Source: Hyphomicrobiales bacterium (lineage in GTDB: Bacteria; Pseudomonadota; Alphaproteobacteria; Rhizobiales; Methyloligellaceae). From it: a stretch of DNA of 55,095 nucleotides. Under the pieces are notes generated by a model. It saw only the letters and a program-made list of their open reading frames with translations. It did not search any database and was not told the DNA's origin. This document shows, piece by piece, positions 35,317 through 45,432 of this stretch. Position numbers and translations under genes: made by a program. Position 1 is the stretch's first letter. Each line of letters starts with the position of its first letter. Location: the NCBI GenBank assembly GCA_003228955.1, contig QIGN01000078.1, positions 1-55,095 on the forward strand. Direction: 5' to 3'.

Positions 35317-35914
35317 TCTTCGACTCCTTGCCGCGAACAAGCCGGATGATATTCGTCCAGTGGCGCGCATAAACGAGCGCTGTCATGAGCAGGAACAACT
35401 CCATGATCTGCCATTGGCCCAAATAGGCCAGCAGTGCGGGTGTCGCGGCGGAAGCGCCCAATGCCGCCACCGAGGAATAACGCGACGTCGCCGCGATCAG
35501 AAGCCACAGACCACAGAACGCAGCCGCGACCGGCCAATACAGGCCGAGCAGGACGCCGATATAGGTTGCGACGCCCTTGCCGCCGCGAAATTTGAGCCAC
35601 AGCGGCGCCAGATGACCGATAAAGGCGCCGAGTCCGGCCAGAACGCCCGTATCGGGACCCCATTGGAGCCCGATCAACGCGGCCGCCGTTCCTTTGAGCA
35701 TGTCGGCGGCAAGAGTGAGTGCGGCAAGGCCCTTGTTACCGGTCCGCAAGACGTTCGTCGCCCCGATATTACCCGAACCGATCACGCGCACATCGCCAAG
35801 CCCGGCGATTTTGGTGAGAAGCAGTCCAAAGGGAACTGATCCCAGTGCATATCCAATTAGGAGCGCCGCGCCGTAATAGGGCAGAGCCAGTCCCCAATCG
35901 ATTGGATCCGGCAT
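35303..35914 (-). CDS. plsY: Glycerol-3-phosphate acyltransferase PlsY
   Basis: This inner-membrane enzyme transfers the acyl group from acyl phosphate to glycerol-3-phosphate, the first step of phospholipid synthesis. From ATG 35914 it is 203 residues with five hydrophobic helices. Conserved loops are present: [10 protein letters not shown], the loop [16 protein letters not shown] near residue 47, and [21 protein letters not shown] near 100. [14 protein letters not shown] lies at the end. The frame opens a little further upstream to 35935. It follows pyrC in the same direction and overlaps dprA. Confidence 0.95.
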   Translation of the reverse strand: MPDPIDWGLALPYYGAALLIGYALGSVPFGLLLTKIAGLGDVRVIGSGNIGATNVLRTGNKGLAALTLAADMLKGTAAALIGLQWGPDTGVLAGLGAFIGHLAPLWLKFRGGKGVATYIGVLLGLYWPVAAAFCGLWLLIAATSRYSSVAALGASAATPALLAYLGQWQIMELFLLMTALVYARHWTNIIRLVRGKESKIGTS

Positions 35915-35971
35915 GGATTGTTGTCTCCCTGGCAACCGCCGAACATGCGCGGCGAGGCGCGCAAGCCAGCC

Positions 35972-37327
35972 CTAGTCGTGATCCGAGAGAGTATACACAG
36001 TGTTGCCATTGACCAGCGTCCGCAATACGCGTCCCTGCAATTGGCTCTCGTCGAAGGGTGTGTTTTTTGACTTTGAATGCAGCTGTTCGGGATTGACCAC
36101 CCAGGGAGTTTCCAGATCAAGGACAATCAGGTCCGCCGGGGCGCCGGCCTGAAGGCGGCCGCAAGGCAGCCCAAGGATATCCGCCGGATTGGAAATCAGG
36201 GTGCGCAGCAGGGCCGGCAATTGGAGATGTCCGGAATGATAGAGGCGCAGGGCCGCCGGAAGCAGGGTTTCAAGACCAATGGCGCCGTCTTCGGCTTCGG
36301 CAAAGGGTCGCCGTTTCGCGTCCGCGTCCTTCGGGTTGTGACTTGAAACAATGACATCGATATCGCCAGCGGCAAGGCCTTCGACCATCGCCATTCGATC
36401 TTCTTCGGAACGCAGCGGCGGGCGCATTTTCAGGAATGTCCGGTAGGAGCCGATGTCATTCTCATTGAGGGAGAGATGGTTGATCGACACTCCGCAAGTG
36501 ACCGGCAGGTCGCGCGCTTTGGCGCGGCGCAGGACATCGATCGCCGAGGCGCAGGACAGTTGCGCCGCGTGATAGCGCGCGCCGGTCAGGGCGACCAGTT
36601 CGATGTCGCGCTCAAGCGTGATGACCTCGGCGGATTTGGAAATTCCGGGAAGTCCGAGCCGGCTGGAAACCTCGCCCTCATTCATCACGCCTGAATTTGC
36701 CAATTCGGATTCTTCGGTATTGTGAACGCTCAGGGCATCGAAGTCCCTGGCATAGGCGAGCATACGGCGCATGACGCGCGCATTGGCGATGCTCGAGGCG
36801 CCATTGGTGAAGGCGACGGCCCCGGCCTCCTTCAGTAGGCCGATTTCGGTCATTTCCTCGCCCTTGAGGCCGCGTGTCGCCGCCGCCATGGGATGCACAT
36901 GAACAATGGCTGTATCGCGGGCTCGGCGCTCCACGAAATCAACCAGCGCGACGTCGTCTATGATCGGATTGGTTTCCGGCGAGCAGATGATTGTCGTGAC
37001 CCCGCCCGCCGCCGCCGCATGGCTCGCGGTTGCCAGTGTTTCGCGATGTTCAAAACCGGGTTCCCCTGAATGCACCCACATGTCGACGAGGCCCGGGCAC
37101 AGGACATGTCCGCCGCAGTCGATGACCTCATGCCCGTCGGGCGCATTGCGCCTGAGCTTGGGGCCAAGATCGGAGATTTCGCCATTGGCGATGACCAATC
37201 CGCCTGCTTCGTCCCGCCCGGAGGCCGGGTCGATCAAACGCGCATTGATGAGGGCAATTTTATCGCCCGGCTTGAGGCCAATCTTCGTATGCTCTTTTGC
37301 GAGCGTCGCCTTTGGTGTCTTGCTCAT
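35972..37327 (-). CDS. pyrC: Dihydroorotase-like protein, probably non-catalytic partner of PyrB
   Basis: The 451-residue TIM-barrel amidohydrolase has dihydroorotase family motifs ([66 protein letters not shown]), but several catalytic positions are changed. The metal-binding HxH after VDM is WVH. The usual HxxHxS after TG.R is YHAAQLS. The catalytic aspartate of the DHAPH motif is replaced in SSHNPKD. This is the pattern of the inactive DHOase homologue (PyrC', also called PyrX) that stabilises aspartate transcarbamoylase in pseudomonads. It overlaps pyrB by 4 bases (ATGA). An active dihydroorotase should be encoded elsewhere. Inactivity is inferred from residues only. Confidence 0.85.
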   Translation of the reverse strand: MSKTPKATLAKEHTKIGLKPGDKIALINARLIDPASGRDEAGGLVIANGEISDLGPKLRRNAPDGHEVIDCGGHVLCPGLVDMWVHSGEPGFEHRETLATASHAAAAGGVTTIICSPETNPIIDDVALVDFVERRARDTAIVHVHPMAAATRGLKGEEMTEIGLLKEAGAVAFTNGASSIANARVMRRMLAYARDFDALSVHNTEESELANSGVMNEGEVSSRLGLPGISKSAEVITLERDIELVALTGARYHAAQLSCASAIDVLRRAKARDLPVTCGVSINHLSLNENDIGSYRTFLKMRPPLRSEEDRMAMVEGLAAGDIDVIVSSHNPKDADAKRRPFAEAEDGAIGLETLLPAALRLYHSGHLQLPALLRTLISNPADILGLPCGRLQAGAPADLIVLDLETPWVVNPEQLHSKSKNTPFDESQLQGRVLRTLVNGNTVYTLSDHD

Positions 37328-38280
37328 TGGTTTTGCAGATGCTGCCCGAAGGCCTGAAGGATCGCCATGCGGACGGCCACGCCCATTTCCACCTGTTCGG
37401 AAATCACGCTGCGATGGTCGTCGGCGACGGCTGAGTCGATTTCAACACCCCTGTTCATGGGACCAGGGTGCATGATCAGCGCGTCGGGCTTGGCCAGTTT
37501 GAGCTTTTCGTGGTCGAGGCCGAAAAAGCGGAAATATTCCCGCACACTGGGGACGAAAGTTCCCGACATCCGCTCCAGCTGCAAACGCAGCATCATGATA
37601 ATATCGGCGCCTTTCAGACCTTCATCCATGGATGTGAAAATTTTCGCGCCGAGCCGTTCCGCGAAGGGCGGCAAGAGCGTGGAGGGTGCGATGATTCTGA
37701 CTTGTGCGCCAAGGGCATTGAGCAGAATGATGTTGGACCGCGCCACCCGCGAATGCAGCACATCCCCGCAGATGACGACGGTCAAGCCTTCGATGCGGCC
37801 CTTGTTGCGCCGGATTGTCAGGGCATCGAGAAGGGCCTGTGTGGGATGTTCATGGCTGCCATCGCCGGCATTGATAACCGAGCAGCTGACTTTCTGCGCG
37901 AGCAGTTCCACCGCGCCCGCCGCATAGTGGCGCACAACCAGTATGTCGGGCCGCATGGCGTTAAGGGTCATGGCGGTGTCGATCACGGTCTCGCCCTTCT
38001 TGATGGACGAAGACCCGACCGACATGTTCATGACATCGGCGCCAAGCCGTTTGCCGGCCAGTTCAAAGGAGCTTTGCGTGCGGGTGGAGGCTTCGAAGAA
38101 CAGATTGATCTGGGTGCGGCCGCGAAGCGTGTCCTGCTTCTTGTTTACCTGACGGTTGGCCTCTGCCGCGTCGTCCGCGAGATCGAGAAGTCCGGTAATC
38201 TCCGCCGGCGTCAGACCTTCGATTCCAAGAAGATGGCGGTGCGGATAGAAAAAGCTGTCTGGTGAGGCGGCGATAGTCAT
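37324..38280 (-). CDS. pyrB: Aspartate carbamoyltransferase catalytic subunit
   Basis: PyrB makes carbamoyl aspartate from carbamoyl phosphate and aspartate, the committed step of pyrimidine synthesis. From ATG 38280 it is 318 residues. It shows the carbamoyl phosphate site [21 protein letters not shown] near residue 61, [13 protein letters not shown] near 140, [14 protein letters not shown] near 175 and [12 protein letters not shown] near 277. It lacks a PyrI regulatory neighbour and instead overlaps the DHOase-like gene by 4 bases, so a PyrB-PyrC' dodecamer is likely. It is divergent from the acyl-CoA dehydrogenase gene. Confidence 0.96.
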   Translation of the reverse strand: MTIAASPDSFFYPHRHLLGIEGLTPAEITGLLDLADDAAEANRQVNKKQDTLRGRTQINLFFEASTRTQSSFELAGKRLGADVMNMSVGSSSIKKGETVIDTAMTLNAMRPDILVVRHYAAGAVELLAQKVSCSVINAGDGSHEHPTQALLDALTIRRNKGRIEGLTVVICGDVLHSRVARSNIILLNALGAQVRIIAPSTLLPPFAERLGAKIFTSMDEGLKGADIIMMLRLQLERMSGTFVPSVREYFRFFGLDHEKLKLAKPDALIMHPGPMNRGVEIDSAVADDHRSVISEQVEMGVAVRMAILQAFGQHLQNQ

Positions 38281-38357
38281 TAAAGCGGACTCTATAGGCC
38301 GAGTCTGGCGGGCGCGCAAGCGCGTGTTATACTGTGGTTAGCGTAGAGGAGGCGTCC

Positions 38358-40031
38358 ATGGCCGCCGTTCAACCGCAGACCCCGGATAATCTCAACCAGA
38401 GCCCGCCTTTTTGGGGCATGAACCTGTATGAAACGGACCTCGCATTGCGCGAAGCGGTGGCGCGCGAAGGAGCGGGAGGCGCAAGCGGAAACCTTGCCGT
38501 GTTCGGGGCGAGGGCCGGCAGTAAAGACGCCTTTGAGCTGGGACTGCGGGCCAATGAGAATACACCAAGTATTTCGCAGGAAAGCAGTGCCATCGGAGGC
38601 GATGGGATTGTTTTATATGATCCCGCTTATCACGAGCTTATGGCCACCAGCATGGGTCAGGGCCTGCATTGTTCGACCTGGGAACATCTGGCCAGCGGAG
38701 GCAAGCCGCAAAAGGGCGCCCATGTGGCGCGCTGCGCGGCTTTCTACATGGCGGCCCAGATGGAGGCGGGGCATTGCTGTCCGGTCACGATGACCCACGC
38801 CGCCGTGGCGGCCCTGCGTAACCAGCCGGAAATTCTCGATGACTGGCTGGAGAAGGTTCTGTCGCGAAGCTACGATCCGGCCTTATTGCCAATGACGGAA
38901 AAAGCCTCGGTTACCCTTGGGATGGGCATGACCGAGATTCAGGGCGGCACCGATGTGCGCGCCAATATTACCCGGGCGGAAGCCGTGGAGGGCGGTGGTC
39001 CGGGCGGCCAATACTCGATTACCGGGCACAAATATTTTATGTCGGCGCCGATGAGCGACGCCTTTCTCGTTCTGGCGCAGGCCAAGGGCGGCCTTTCCTG
39101 TTTTTTGATGCCAAGATTCCGGCCCGATGGCGGCATCAACGAGATTCAGATTCTGCGGCTGAAAGACAAACTCGGCAACCGCTCGAATGCGTCCTCGGAG
39201 GCCGAATTTCACGGCGCCTGCGCCCGGCTCATCGGTGAGGAGGGGCAAGGGGTCCGCACCATACTCGATATGGTCACGCTCACCCGGCTCGATTGCGCGG
39301 TTTCCTCGGCGGGACTTATGCGCTCTGCTCTGGCGCACGCAATCCATCATTGCCGCCACCGCAGTGTATTTCAGAAACTGCTCATCGATCAGCCACTGAT
39401 GGAGAGGGTCCTGGCCCACATGTCGCTTCACGTTGAAGCTGCCGCCATGCTCGTATTCCGGCTGGCGCGAGCCTTCGACAACGCGCATGACGAGAGAGAA
39501 AAGGCCTATTCGCGACTCATGACTCCTGTCGCGAAATACTGGATTTGCAAGAGCGCGCCCGCCTTCGCATACGAGGCGATGGAGTGTCTGGGCGGCAACG
39601 GTTATGTCGAAGACGCCTCACCGCTCGCCCGGCTCTATCGCGAGGCCCCGGTTAACGCCATCTGGGAAGGCTCGGGCAACGTCATGTGTCTCGATGTTCT
39701 GCGCGTGGTGCGGCGCGACCCGGAGTCTGTCGAGCGCGTAGTTGAAGAATTGAGCGGGGCCATACGCGGTGAACCCAGGTTGGAAGCTGAACTCGAACGG
39801 GTCAAGGACATGCTCGCCCAGACCTCCAGTCTGGAGGAAAACGGCCGGATTCTGACCGGATTGATCGCCGAACTTGCCGCCGGTGCGCTTGTTCATGCCC
39901 ATGCGCCGCAAATGATCGCGGAATGCTATCTGTCCACGCGGTTTTGCGGCCAGCGGGACGCGCAATACGGATCAGTGGAAATCAAGGGCGATGTCCAGGC
40001 AATACTGGAACGTGCGCTTCCGGTGGGCTAG
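38358..40031 (+). CDS. AidB-like acyl-CoA dehydrogenase family protein
   Basis: The 557-residue flavoprotein is of the AidB branch. Markers are NQSPPFWGMNLYETD at the start, GHCCPVTMTHAAV, TLGMGMTEIQGGTDVRAN, ITGHKYFMSAPMSDA, CLGGNGYVED near residue 410 and IWEGSGNVMCLDVLR near 436 with the glutamate that in this branch replaces the usual catalytic-base position. It is longer than a normal acyl-CoA dehydrogenase (about 380-400) because of AidB-type N- and C-terminal extensions. E. coli AidB responds to DNA alkylation, but many relatives are metabolic; no ada or alkB is near. ATG 38358 follows AGAGGAGG. Confidence 0.88.
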   Translation: MAAVQPQTPDNLNQSPPFWGMNLYETDLALREAVAREGAGGASGNLAVFGARAGSKDAFELGLRANENTPSISQESSAIGGDGIVLYDPAYHELMATSMGQGLHCSTWEHLASGGKPQKGAHVARCAAFYMAAQMEAGHCCPVTMTHAAVAALRNQPEILDDWLEKVLSRSYDPALLPMTEKASVTLGMGMTEIQGGTDVRANITRAEAVEGGGPGGQYSITGHKYFMSAPMSDAFLVLAQAKGGLSCFLMPRFRPDGGINEIQILRLKDKLGNRSNASSEAEFHGACARLIGEEGQGVRTILDMVTLTRLDCAVSSAGLMRSALAHAIHHCRHRSVFQKLLIDQPLMERVLAHMSLHVEAAAMLVFRLARAFDNAHDEREKAYSRLMTPVAKYWICKSAPAFAYEAMECLGGNGYVEDASPLARLYREAPVNAIWEGSGNVMCLDVLRVVRRDPESVERVVEELSGAIRGEPRLEAELERVKDMLAQTSSLEENGRILTGLIAELAAGALVHAHAPQMIAECYLSTRFCGQRDAQYGSVEIKGDVQAILERALPVG

Positions 40032-40041
40032 GGCATATCAC

Positions 40042-40524
40042 CTATCCGGCGCCGATATTGGCCAGCCGGTCCAGCGCACCTTGCAGGATAAAGGCCGCCG
40101 CCATCTTGTCGATCACTTCCGAACGCCGCTTCCGGGACGCATCGGCCTCCAGCAGAGTGCGTTCGGCGGCAACCGTGGACAGCCTTTCATCCCAAAACGC
40201 CAGAGGTAAATCGATCTGCCGGGTCAGGTTTGCGGCGAAGGCGCGCGTGGCCTGCGCGCGCGGTCCTTCGGTTCCGTCTAGGTTAAGAGGAAGCCCTAAC
40301 ACAAAAGCAGAAATCTGAAAATTATCAGAGATTTCTGCAATTTTATTCTTGTCGTTTGTGAACTTCGTGCGCCGGATGGTCTCCAGAGGCGAAGCGATGG
40401 TCCGGGAGATGTCGGAAAGTGCAAGGCCGATGGTTTTCGTGCCAAGATCGAGCCCCAGCAGGCGCGTGCCGGCATCGAGCGATCCAGCCAATTCTTCCAG
40501 CGAAATAATTTGGGGTTCAGTCAT
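40042..40524 (-). CDS. ruvX: Putative pre-16S rRNA nuclease / Holliday junction resolvase (YqgF)
   Basis: The 160-residue RNase H-fold protein processes the 5' end of 16S rRNA; a Holliday junction role was also proposed. It has RLLGLDLGTKTIGLALSD near residue 17 (first acidic residue), VLGLPLNLDGTEGPRAQ near 72, and FWDERLSTVAAERTLLEAD near 108 with the second acidic site, followed by KMAAAFILQGALD. It ends 10 bases from the acyl-CoA dehydrogenase stop (convergent) and is divergent from the UPF0173 hydrolase. Confidence 0.93.
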   Translation of the reverse strand: MTEPQIISLEELAGSLDAGTRLLGLDLGTKTIGLALSDISRTIASPLETIRRTKFTNDKNKIAEISDNFQISAFVLGLPLNLDGTEGPRAQATRAFAANLTRQIDLPLAFWDERLSTVAAERTLLEADASRKRRSEVIDKMAAAFILQGALDRLANIGAG

Positions 40525-40646
40525 TGTGGTGCGCCATGCGCCGATTAGGGGGCGCCGGCAAGGTTGCTGGCGCTCGCAGCGGCTTTATACTGCAATTTCA
40601 TGCAGCACAACCGCGACACGAGATTCCGGACCGGAGGAGACCAATA

Positions 40647-41348
40647 ATGAAACTGATCTGGCTTGGGCATTCCGCCTTTCGAATTGAGATGGGATCGGAC
40701 GTTTTGCTGATCGACCCGTTCCTCACTGGCAACGGTATATTCGAGGACTCGGGCATGTCGGCTGAGGCGGTGACAGCGGGCGTGACCCATATTGCGCTGA
40801 CCCATGGCCATGACGATCATGTTGGCGACACGATTGGAATTGCCAAAAAAACCGGTGCCAAGGTGATCGCGGTTTTTGAACTGGCCATGTATCTCAATGC
40901 CCAGGGCGTTGAAAATGTCGATCCGGGCAATCCGGGCGGAACCATCGATCAGGGCGGATTCGATATCTCCTTCGTCAGGGCGGTCCATTCCGCCAGCACC
41001 ATCGTTGACGGAAAGCCGATTTATCTCGGCGCCTCCTGCGGGCTGGTCGTGCGGCCAAAACAGGGACCCGTCATCTATCATATGGGCGATACGGAAATTT
41101 TCGGCGATATGGCCCTGGTGAACGAAATATTCGAACCGAAGGTGGGGCTCGTTCCCATTGGCGACCGGTTCACCATGGGTGCGCGGACGGCGGCGATGGC
41201 GTGCGAGAAATATTTCCAATTCGATACGGTCGTTCCGATTCATTTCGGGACGTTCCCGATTATCGATCAGACGCCGGACAAGTTCGTTGCCGCCGCGAAG
41301 GATCAGAATGTTGTGGTGCTGAAAGTGGGCGAGGAATTGAGCCTGTAG
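40647..41348 (+). CDS. UPF0173 family metal-dependent hydrolase
   Basis: The 233-residue metallo-beta-lactamase-fold protein of the UPF0173 (UlaG-like) family has MKLIWLGHSAFRIE at the start, the metal motif HGHDDHVGDT near residue 53, HSAS near 114, YHMGDTEIFGDM near 142 and PIHFGTFP near 202. The substrate is unknown; a phosphoesterase or lactonase activity is plausible for the fold. ATG 40647 follows GGAGGAGA. It precedes gatC by about 80 bases on the same strand. Confidence 0.9.
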   Translation: MKLIWLGHSAFRIEMGSDVLLIDPFLTGNGIFEDSGMSAEAVTAGVTHIALTHGHDDHVGDTIGIAKKTGAKVIAVFELAMYLNAQGVENVDPGNPGGTIDQGGFDISFVRAVHSASTIVDGKPIYLGASCGLVVRPKQGPVIYHMGDTEIFGDMALVNEIFEPKVGLVPIGDRFTMGARTAAMACEKYFQFDTVVPIHFGTFPIIDQTPDKFVAAAKDQNVVVLKVGEELSL

Positions 41349-41425
41349 CCCTCATATTGCGCTGTGCCGGGCGCCGGGCTATGAGTTCCGCGACAGGGAC
41401 AGAAACTTGCGACAGGGGCGATCCC

Positions 41426-41713
41426 ATGAAAATCGATGACGGCACGGTGCGCCATATTGCGCGGCTGGCCCGCATCAGGGTTACTGACGCCCAGGCCAGG
41501 ACCCTTGAAGGCGAGCTGACGACAATCCTGCAATGGGTCGAGCAGCTGAACGAGGTCGATACGAGCGGCGTCGAGCCTATGACCAGCGTGATGGAAACGA
41601 CCGCGACCATGCGGAAGGATGAAGTCACCGATGGCGGGTATCCCGAAGACATCGTGAAGAATGCAACCGAAAAAGCGGATCAGTTTTTCGTTGTGCCCAA
41701 GGTTGTGGAGTAG
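41426..41713 (+). CDS. gatC: Asp/Glu-tRNA(Asn/Gln) amidotransferase subunit C
   Basis: GatC stabilises GatA in the complex that turns misacylated Glu-tRNA(Gln) and Asp-tRNA(Asn) into the correct amide forms. The 95-residue product has VRHIARLARIRVTDAQARTLE, LTTILQWVEQLNEVDTSGVEP and the end KADQFFVVPKVVE, the full GatC pattern. gatA starts 6 bases after the stop, so this is the first gene of a gatCA-ridA-CM-gatB operon. Confidence 0.96.
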   Translation: MKIDDGTVRHIARLARIRVTDAQARTLEGELTTILQWVEQLNEVDTSGVEPMTSVMETTATMRKDEVTDGGYPEDIVKNATEKADQFFVVPKVVE

Positions 41714-41719
41714 CGTTGC

Positions 41720-43204
41720 GTGAGTGATCTCACTGAACTCACACTCGCCACCGCGCGAGATGGGCTTAGAGCCAGGGATTTCTCGGCGCGGGAGATCGCG
41801 CAGGCCCATCTCGATGTGATCGATGCGGGCAACGCCGCGCTGAACGCTTATATCCTTCCCGTTCCTGAAATCGCGGCGGAAATGGCGGATCGCTCGGACG
41901 TGCGTCTTGCCAAGGGTGAAGGTGGTCCTCTGGAAGGGGTGCCGCTTGGCATCAAGGATCTGTTTTGCACCAGGGATGTACGCACGACAGCCTGCTCGCA
42001 TATTCTAGATGGCTTCACACCGACTTACGAATCTACCATCACACAAAATCTCTGGGATGCCGGGGCGGTGATGCTCGGCAAGCTCAACTGCGATGAGTTC
42101 GCCATGGGGTCGTCCAACGAGACCAGCTATTACGGCCCGGCCATCAATCCGTGGCGGCGCGAGGGCTCGAACGCGCCGCTTGTTCCGGGCGGATCGTCCG
42201 GCGGATCGGCCGCCGCCGTGGCGGCGAGAATGTGCCTTGGCGCAACAGCCACGGATACGGGCGGTTCAATCCGCCAGCCCGCGGCCCTGACGGGGACGGT
42301 CGGGATCAAGCCGACATATGGGCGCTGTTCGCGCTGGGGCGTCGTCGCCTTCGCCTCATCGCTCGATCAGGCGGGGCCGATTACGCGCAGCGTTCGCGAT
42401 GCGGCGATCATGCTGGGCGTCATGGCGGGCTACGATCCAAAGGACTCCACCAGCGTCAACATTCCGGTTCCCGACTATGAGGCAGCGCTTGTGGGCGGTG
42501 TGAAGGGACTGAAGGTTGGCATCCCGAAGGAATACCGCCTTGAGGGAATGCCGGAGGAAATCGACACGCTCTGGCGGCAGGGGGTTGAATGGCTCAAGAG
42601 CGAAGGCGCTGAAATACGCGATGTCTCCCTGCCGCACTCCAGATATGCGCTTCCGGCCTATTACATCGTGGCGCCGGCGGAAGCATCGTCCAATCTGGCC
42701 CGCTATGACGGCGTGCGCTATGGCCTGCGCGTGCCCGGCGCCGACATCATCGAACAATATGAAAACACGCGCTCCGAAGGGTTCGGGGACGAGGTCAAGC
42801 GCCGTGTCCTGATCGGAACCTATGTCCTCTCCGCAGGCTATTATGACGCCTATTATCTCAAAGCACAGCGCGTGCGCACGCTCATCAAACAGGACTTCGA
42901 GAAAGCATTTGAGGATGTCGATATTTTGTTGACGCCCGCGACACCCGGTGCCGCCTTCGCGCTTGGAGAAAAATCCGGCGATCCGATCGAGATGTATCTG
43001 AATGACATTTTCACGGTGACGGCGAACATGTCGGGGTTGCCCGGGATTTCGGTGCCAGCCGGATTGTCGGGCGAGGGGACGCCAATGGGTCTCCAGTTAA
43101 TCGGCAAGGCCTTTGACGAGGAAACTCTGTTCCGGGCCGGCAGGGTTCTTGAAGACGCGGCTGGTGACCTTGCCGGTCCGGAAGATTGGTGGAGCGTCGC
43201 ATGA
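41720..43204 (+). CDS. gatA: Asp/Glu-tRNA(Asn/Gln) amidotransferase subunit A
   Basis: GatA is the glutaminase/amidase subunit. The 494-residue product carries the amidase signature: [14 protein letters not shown] (catalytic lysine) near residue 75, [16 protein letters not shown] near 116, and the serine loop [16 protein letters not shown] near 154 with the [12 protein letters not shown] catalytic cis-serine and serine nucleophile near 177. The start is a GTG at 41720. Its stop overlaps the start of the RidA gene (ATGA). An arginine-rich [18 protein letters not shown] segment is standard. Confidence 0.96.
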   Translation: MSDLTELTLATARDGLRARDFSAREIAQAHLDVIDAGNAALNAYILPVPEIAAEMADRSDVRLAKGEGGPLEGVPLGIKDLFCTRDVRTTACSHILDGFTPTYESTITQNLWDAGAVMLGKLNCDEFAMGSSNETSYYGPAINPWRREGSNAPLVPGGSSGGSAAAVAARMCLGATATDTGGSIRQPAALTGTVGIKPTYGRCSRWGVVAFASSLDQAGPITRSVRDAAIMLGVMAGYDPKDSTSVNIPVPDYEAALVGGVKGLKVGIPKEYRLEGMPEEIDTLWRQGVEWLKSEGAEIRDVSLPHSRYALPAYYIVAPAEASSNLARYDGVRYGLRVPGADIIEQYENTRSEGFGDEVKRRVLIGTYVLSAGYYDAYYLKAQRVRTLIKQDFEKAFEDVDILLTPATPGAAFALGEKSGDPIEMYLNDIFTVTANMSGLPGISVPAGLSGEGTPMGLQLIGKAFDEETLFRAGRVLEDAAGDLAGPEDWWSVA

Positions 43205-43653
43205 GCGCGGATCGCAAAAATATCGCTTCGGGCAGTCCTTTCGAGAAGTCCGTCGGGTTTTCACGCGCCGTGCGCACCGGAAATATGATTTGGGTTGCTG
43301 GCACGGCGCCCATTGGGGCAGACGGCAAAACCGTTGGCGCGGGCGATCCCGCGGCTCAGACCCGCAGATGCCTGGAAATCATTTCTCAAGCATTGGGCGA
43401 AGCCGGCGCGGAAATGAAGCACGTGGTGCGCACACGCATATTTGTCACCGACATTGCCAACTGGGAAGCTATTGGCCGCGCCCATGGAGAGGTGTTCGGC
43501 GATATTCGCCCGGCCGCCACCCTGGTTGGGGTTTCAGGCCTGATTGACCCGGACTGGCTTGTTGAAATCGAGGCCGATGCCGTCATTGGCGAGGGTGAGG
43601 ACAATTGGGACAATGCGTGGGCGGCGAGCGGCAGGGGGAAACCGGTACAATGA
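43201..43653 (+). CDS. RidA family protein (second copy)
   Basis: The 150-residue RidA/YjgF-like protein differs from the one at 22578. It has [80 protein letters not shown], and [28 protein letters not shown]. It is overlapped by gatA (ATGA at its start) and overlaps the chorismate mutase gene (ATGA at its end), which ties its translation to both. Its function in this operon is not known; the family deaminates reactive enamines or binds small carboxylates. Confidence 0.88.
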   Translation: MSADRKNIASGSPFEKSVGFSRAVRTGNMIWVAGTAPIGADGKTVGAGDPAAQTRRCLEIISQALGEAGAEMKHVVRTRIFVTDIANWEAIGRAHGEVFGDIRPAATLVGVSGLIDPDWLVEIEADAVIGEGEDNWDNAWAASGRGKPVQ

Positions 43654-43961
43654 CAACACGCAAGGCGCGGGACTGCGGGAATATGGACGAGGTCCGTGTC
43701 GAGATCGACCGGCTCGACAGGCAGCTGGTCGATCTGATGGCCGAGCGCTTCACCTATGTCGACCGGGCATGGCAGTTGAAAAACTCTCCAGACGAAGCGG
43801 TGGTGCCATGGCGCATTCAGCAGGTGGTCGACAAGGTGCGGGCCCATGCGGAGGACAAGGGGCTCCCGCCAGAATTGGCCGAGTCCTTGTGGCGGCAGAT
43901 GATCGGCTGGTTCATCCAGTATGAGGAGGAGAAGCTGGCGGAGGGGAAAGATGGCGAATAG
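43650..43961 (+). CDS. Chorismate mutase (AroQ class)
   Basis: The 103-residue helical protein has the AroQ chorismate mutase pattern: [23 protein letters not shown] with the active-site arginine, then [18 protein letters not shown] with the catalytic lysine, [14 protein letters not shown], and the last helix [18 protein letters not shown]. Family members turn chorismate into prephenate; the closely related PchB-type enzymes instead split isochorismate, and the motifs are somewhat like PchB, so the substrate is not fully certain. It overlaps the RidA stop (ATGA) and overlaps gatB by 11 bases. Confidence 0.83.
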   Translation: MTTRKARDCGNMDEVRVEIDRLDRQLVDLMAERFTYVDRAWQLKNSPDEAVVPWRIQQVVDKVRAHAEDKGLPPELAESLWRQMIGWFIQYEEEKLAEGKDGE

Positions 43962-45432
43962 CGCCGCGTCTTCCAACCTGATCAAATCCGAAACCGGCGA
44001 CTGGGAACTTGTCATCGGTCTTGAGGTTCATGCGCAGGTGACGTCCAAAGCCAAGCTGTTCTCCGGCGCGGCGACAAAATTCGGCGCGGAGCCCAATTCC
44101 CAAGTCAGCCTTGTCGATGCGGCGATGCCCGGCATGTTGCCCGTCATTAACAAGGAATGCCTCGCCCAAGCGGTGCGGACCGGGCTTGGCCTCAAGGCGC
44201 AAGTCAATTTGCGGTCCGTGTTCGACCGGAAGAACTATTTTTATCCCGATCTGCCGCAGGGCTACCAGATTTCCCAATTCTCCCAGCCCATCGTCGGCGA
44301 AGGCGAGGTTGTGCTGAATATGGAAGGCGGCGAAACGGTCCGCATTGGCATCGAGCGGCTGCATCTGGAGCAGGACGCGGGGAAAAGCCTGCATGACCAG
44401 GACCCAAAATCCTCCTATGTGGATCTCAACCGGTCCGGCGTGGCGCTTATGGAAATCGTATCGAACCCCGACATTCGCTCGGCCAGGCAGGCGCAGGCCT
44501 ATGTCACCAAGATCAGGTCAATTTTGCGCTATCTGGGCACCTGCGATGGAAATATGGAGGAAGGTTCGCTGCGGGCGGATGTGAATGTTTCCATGCGCCG
44601 CCCGGGGGCGGAACTTGGGACCCGCACCGAAATCAAGAATATCAATTCCATCCGTTTTATCGGCCAGGCGATAGAATATGAATCGCGCCGCCAGATCGAA
44701 GTGCTGGAAGGGGGCGGTGAAATCACTCAGGAAACCCGCCTGTTCGACACCAAGACCGGACAAACCCGTCCCATGCGTTCAAAAGAAGAAGCGCATGACT
44801 ATCGCTATTTCCCGGACCCGGACCTGCTGCCTGTCGAATTGAGCCGGGAGTTTGTGGACCGGCTTGCAGAAGATTTGCCCGAGCTGCCGGACCAGAAGAC
44901 GGACCGGTTCATGGCTGACTGGGGTCTGGACTCCTATGACGTGGAGTTGCTGGTCGCGGAAAAGGAACGCGCCGATTATTTTGAGGAAATGGTTGGTGGC
45001 GGGGCCGCGCCAAAGCAGGCCGCGAACTGGCTGTTGAACCAGCATCTCGGGCGGGTCAACAAGGAAGGCGTGGCTTTTGAAGATGCTCCGGTGACGGCGG
45101 CGGCCAATATATCAATCCTCAAAATGGTGGATGAAGGAACGATTTCGGGAAAGATCGCCAAGGAACTTTACGACCTGGTCTGGGAAACGGGTGACGATCC
45201 GGCGAAGCTGGTCGAGGAGCGCGGGCTTCGCCAGGTGACCGATACGGTCGCCATCGAAAAGGTGGTGGATGAAATCATTGCCGCCAACCCGAAACAGGCC
45301 GGGCAGGTCAAAGCCAAGCCACAGACGCTGGGCTGGTTTGTCGGCCAGGTGATGCAGAAAACCTCCGGCAAGGCCAACCCCCAGGCCGTGAACGCGATAT
45401 TGCGCGAAAAACTCGAGATTGCGGAAGATTAG
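43951..45432 (+). CDS. gatB: Asp/Glu-tRNA(Asn/Gln) amidotransferase subunit B
   Basis: GatB binds the misacylated tRNA and phosphorylates the acyl group. The 493-residue product has [13 protein letters not shown] near residue 20, [35 protein letters not shown] near 99, the cradle motif [13 protein letters not shown] near 137, [16 protein letters not shown] near 157 and [17 protein letters not shown] near 214, and the C-terminal YqeY-like domain (about 355-490). From ATG 43951 a GAGGGGAAAG site precedes it. It converges on a DMT transporter gene with a 4-base overlap of the stops. Confidence 0.96.
   Translation: MANSAASSNLIKSETGDWELVIGLEVHAQVTSKAKLFSGAATKFGAEPNSQVSLVDAAMPGMLPVINKECLAQAVRTGLGLKAQVNLRSVFDRKNYFYPDLPQGYQISQFSQPIVGEGEVVLNMEGGETVRIGIERLHLEQDAGKSLHDQDPKSSYVDLNRSGVALMEIVSNPDIRSARQAQAYVTKIRSILRYLGTCDGNMEEGSLRADVNVSMRRPGAELGTRTEIKNINSIRFIGQAIEYESRRQIEVLEGGGEITQETRLFDTKTGQTRPMRSKEEAHDYRYFPDPDLLPVELSREFVDRLAEDLPELPDQKTDRFMADWGLDSYDVELLVAEKERADYFEEMVGGGAAPKQAANWLLNQHLGRVNKEGVAFEDAPVTAAANISILKMVDEGTISGKIAKELYDLVWETGDDPAKLVEERGLRQVTDTVAIEKVVDEIIAANPKQAGQVKAKPQTLGWFVGQVMQKTSGKANPQAVNAILREKLEIAED

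Noticed and set aside
38358-40031. Calling the acyl-CoA dehydrogenase AidB outright
   Set aside because: Motifs fit the AidB branch, but that branch holds metabolic enzymes too and no alkylation-response genes are adjacent, so no symbol was given.
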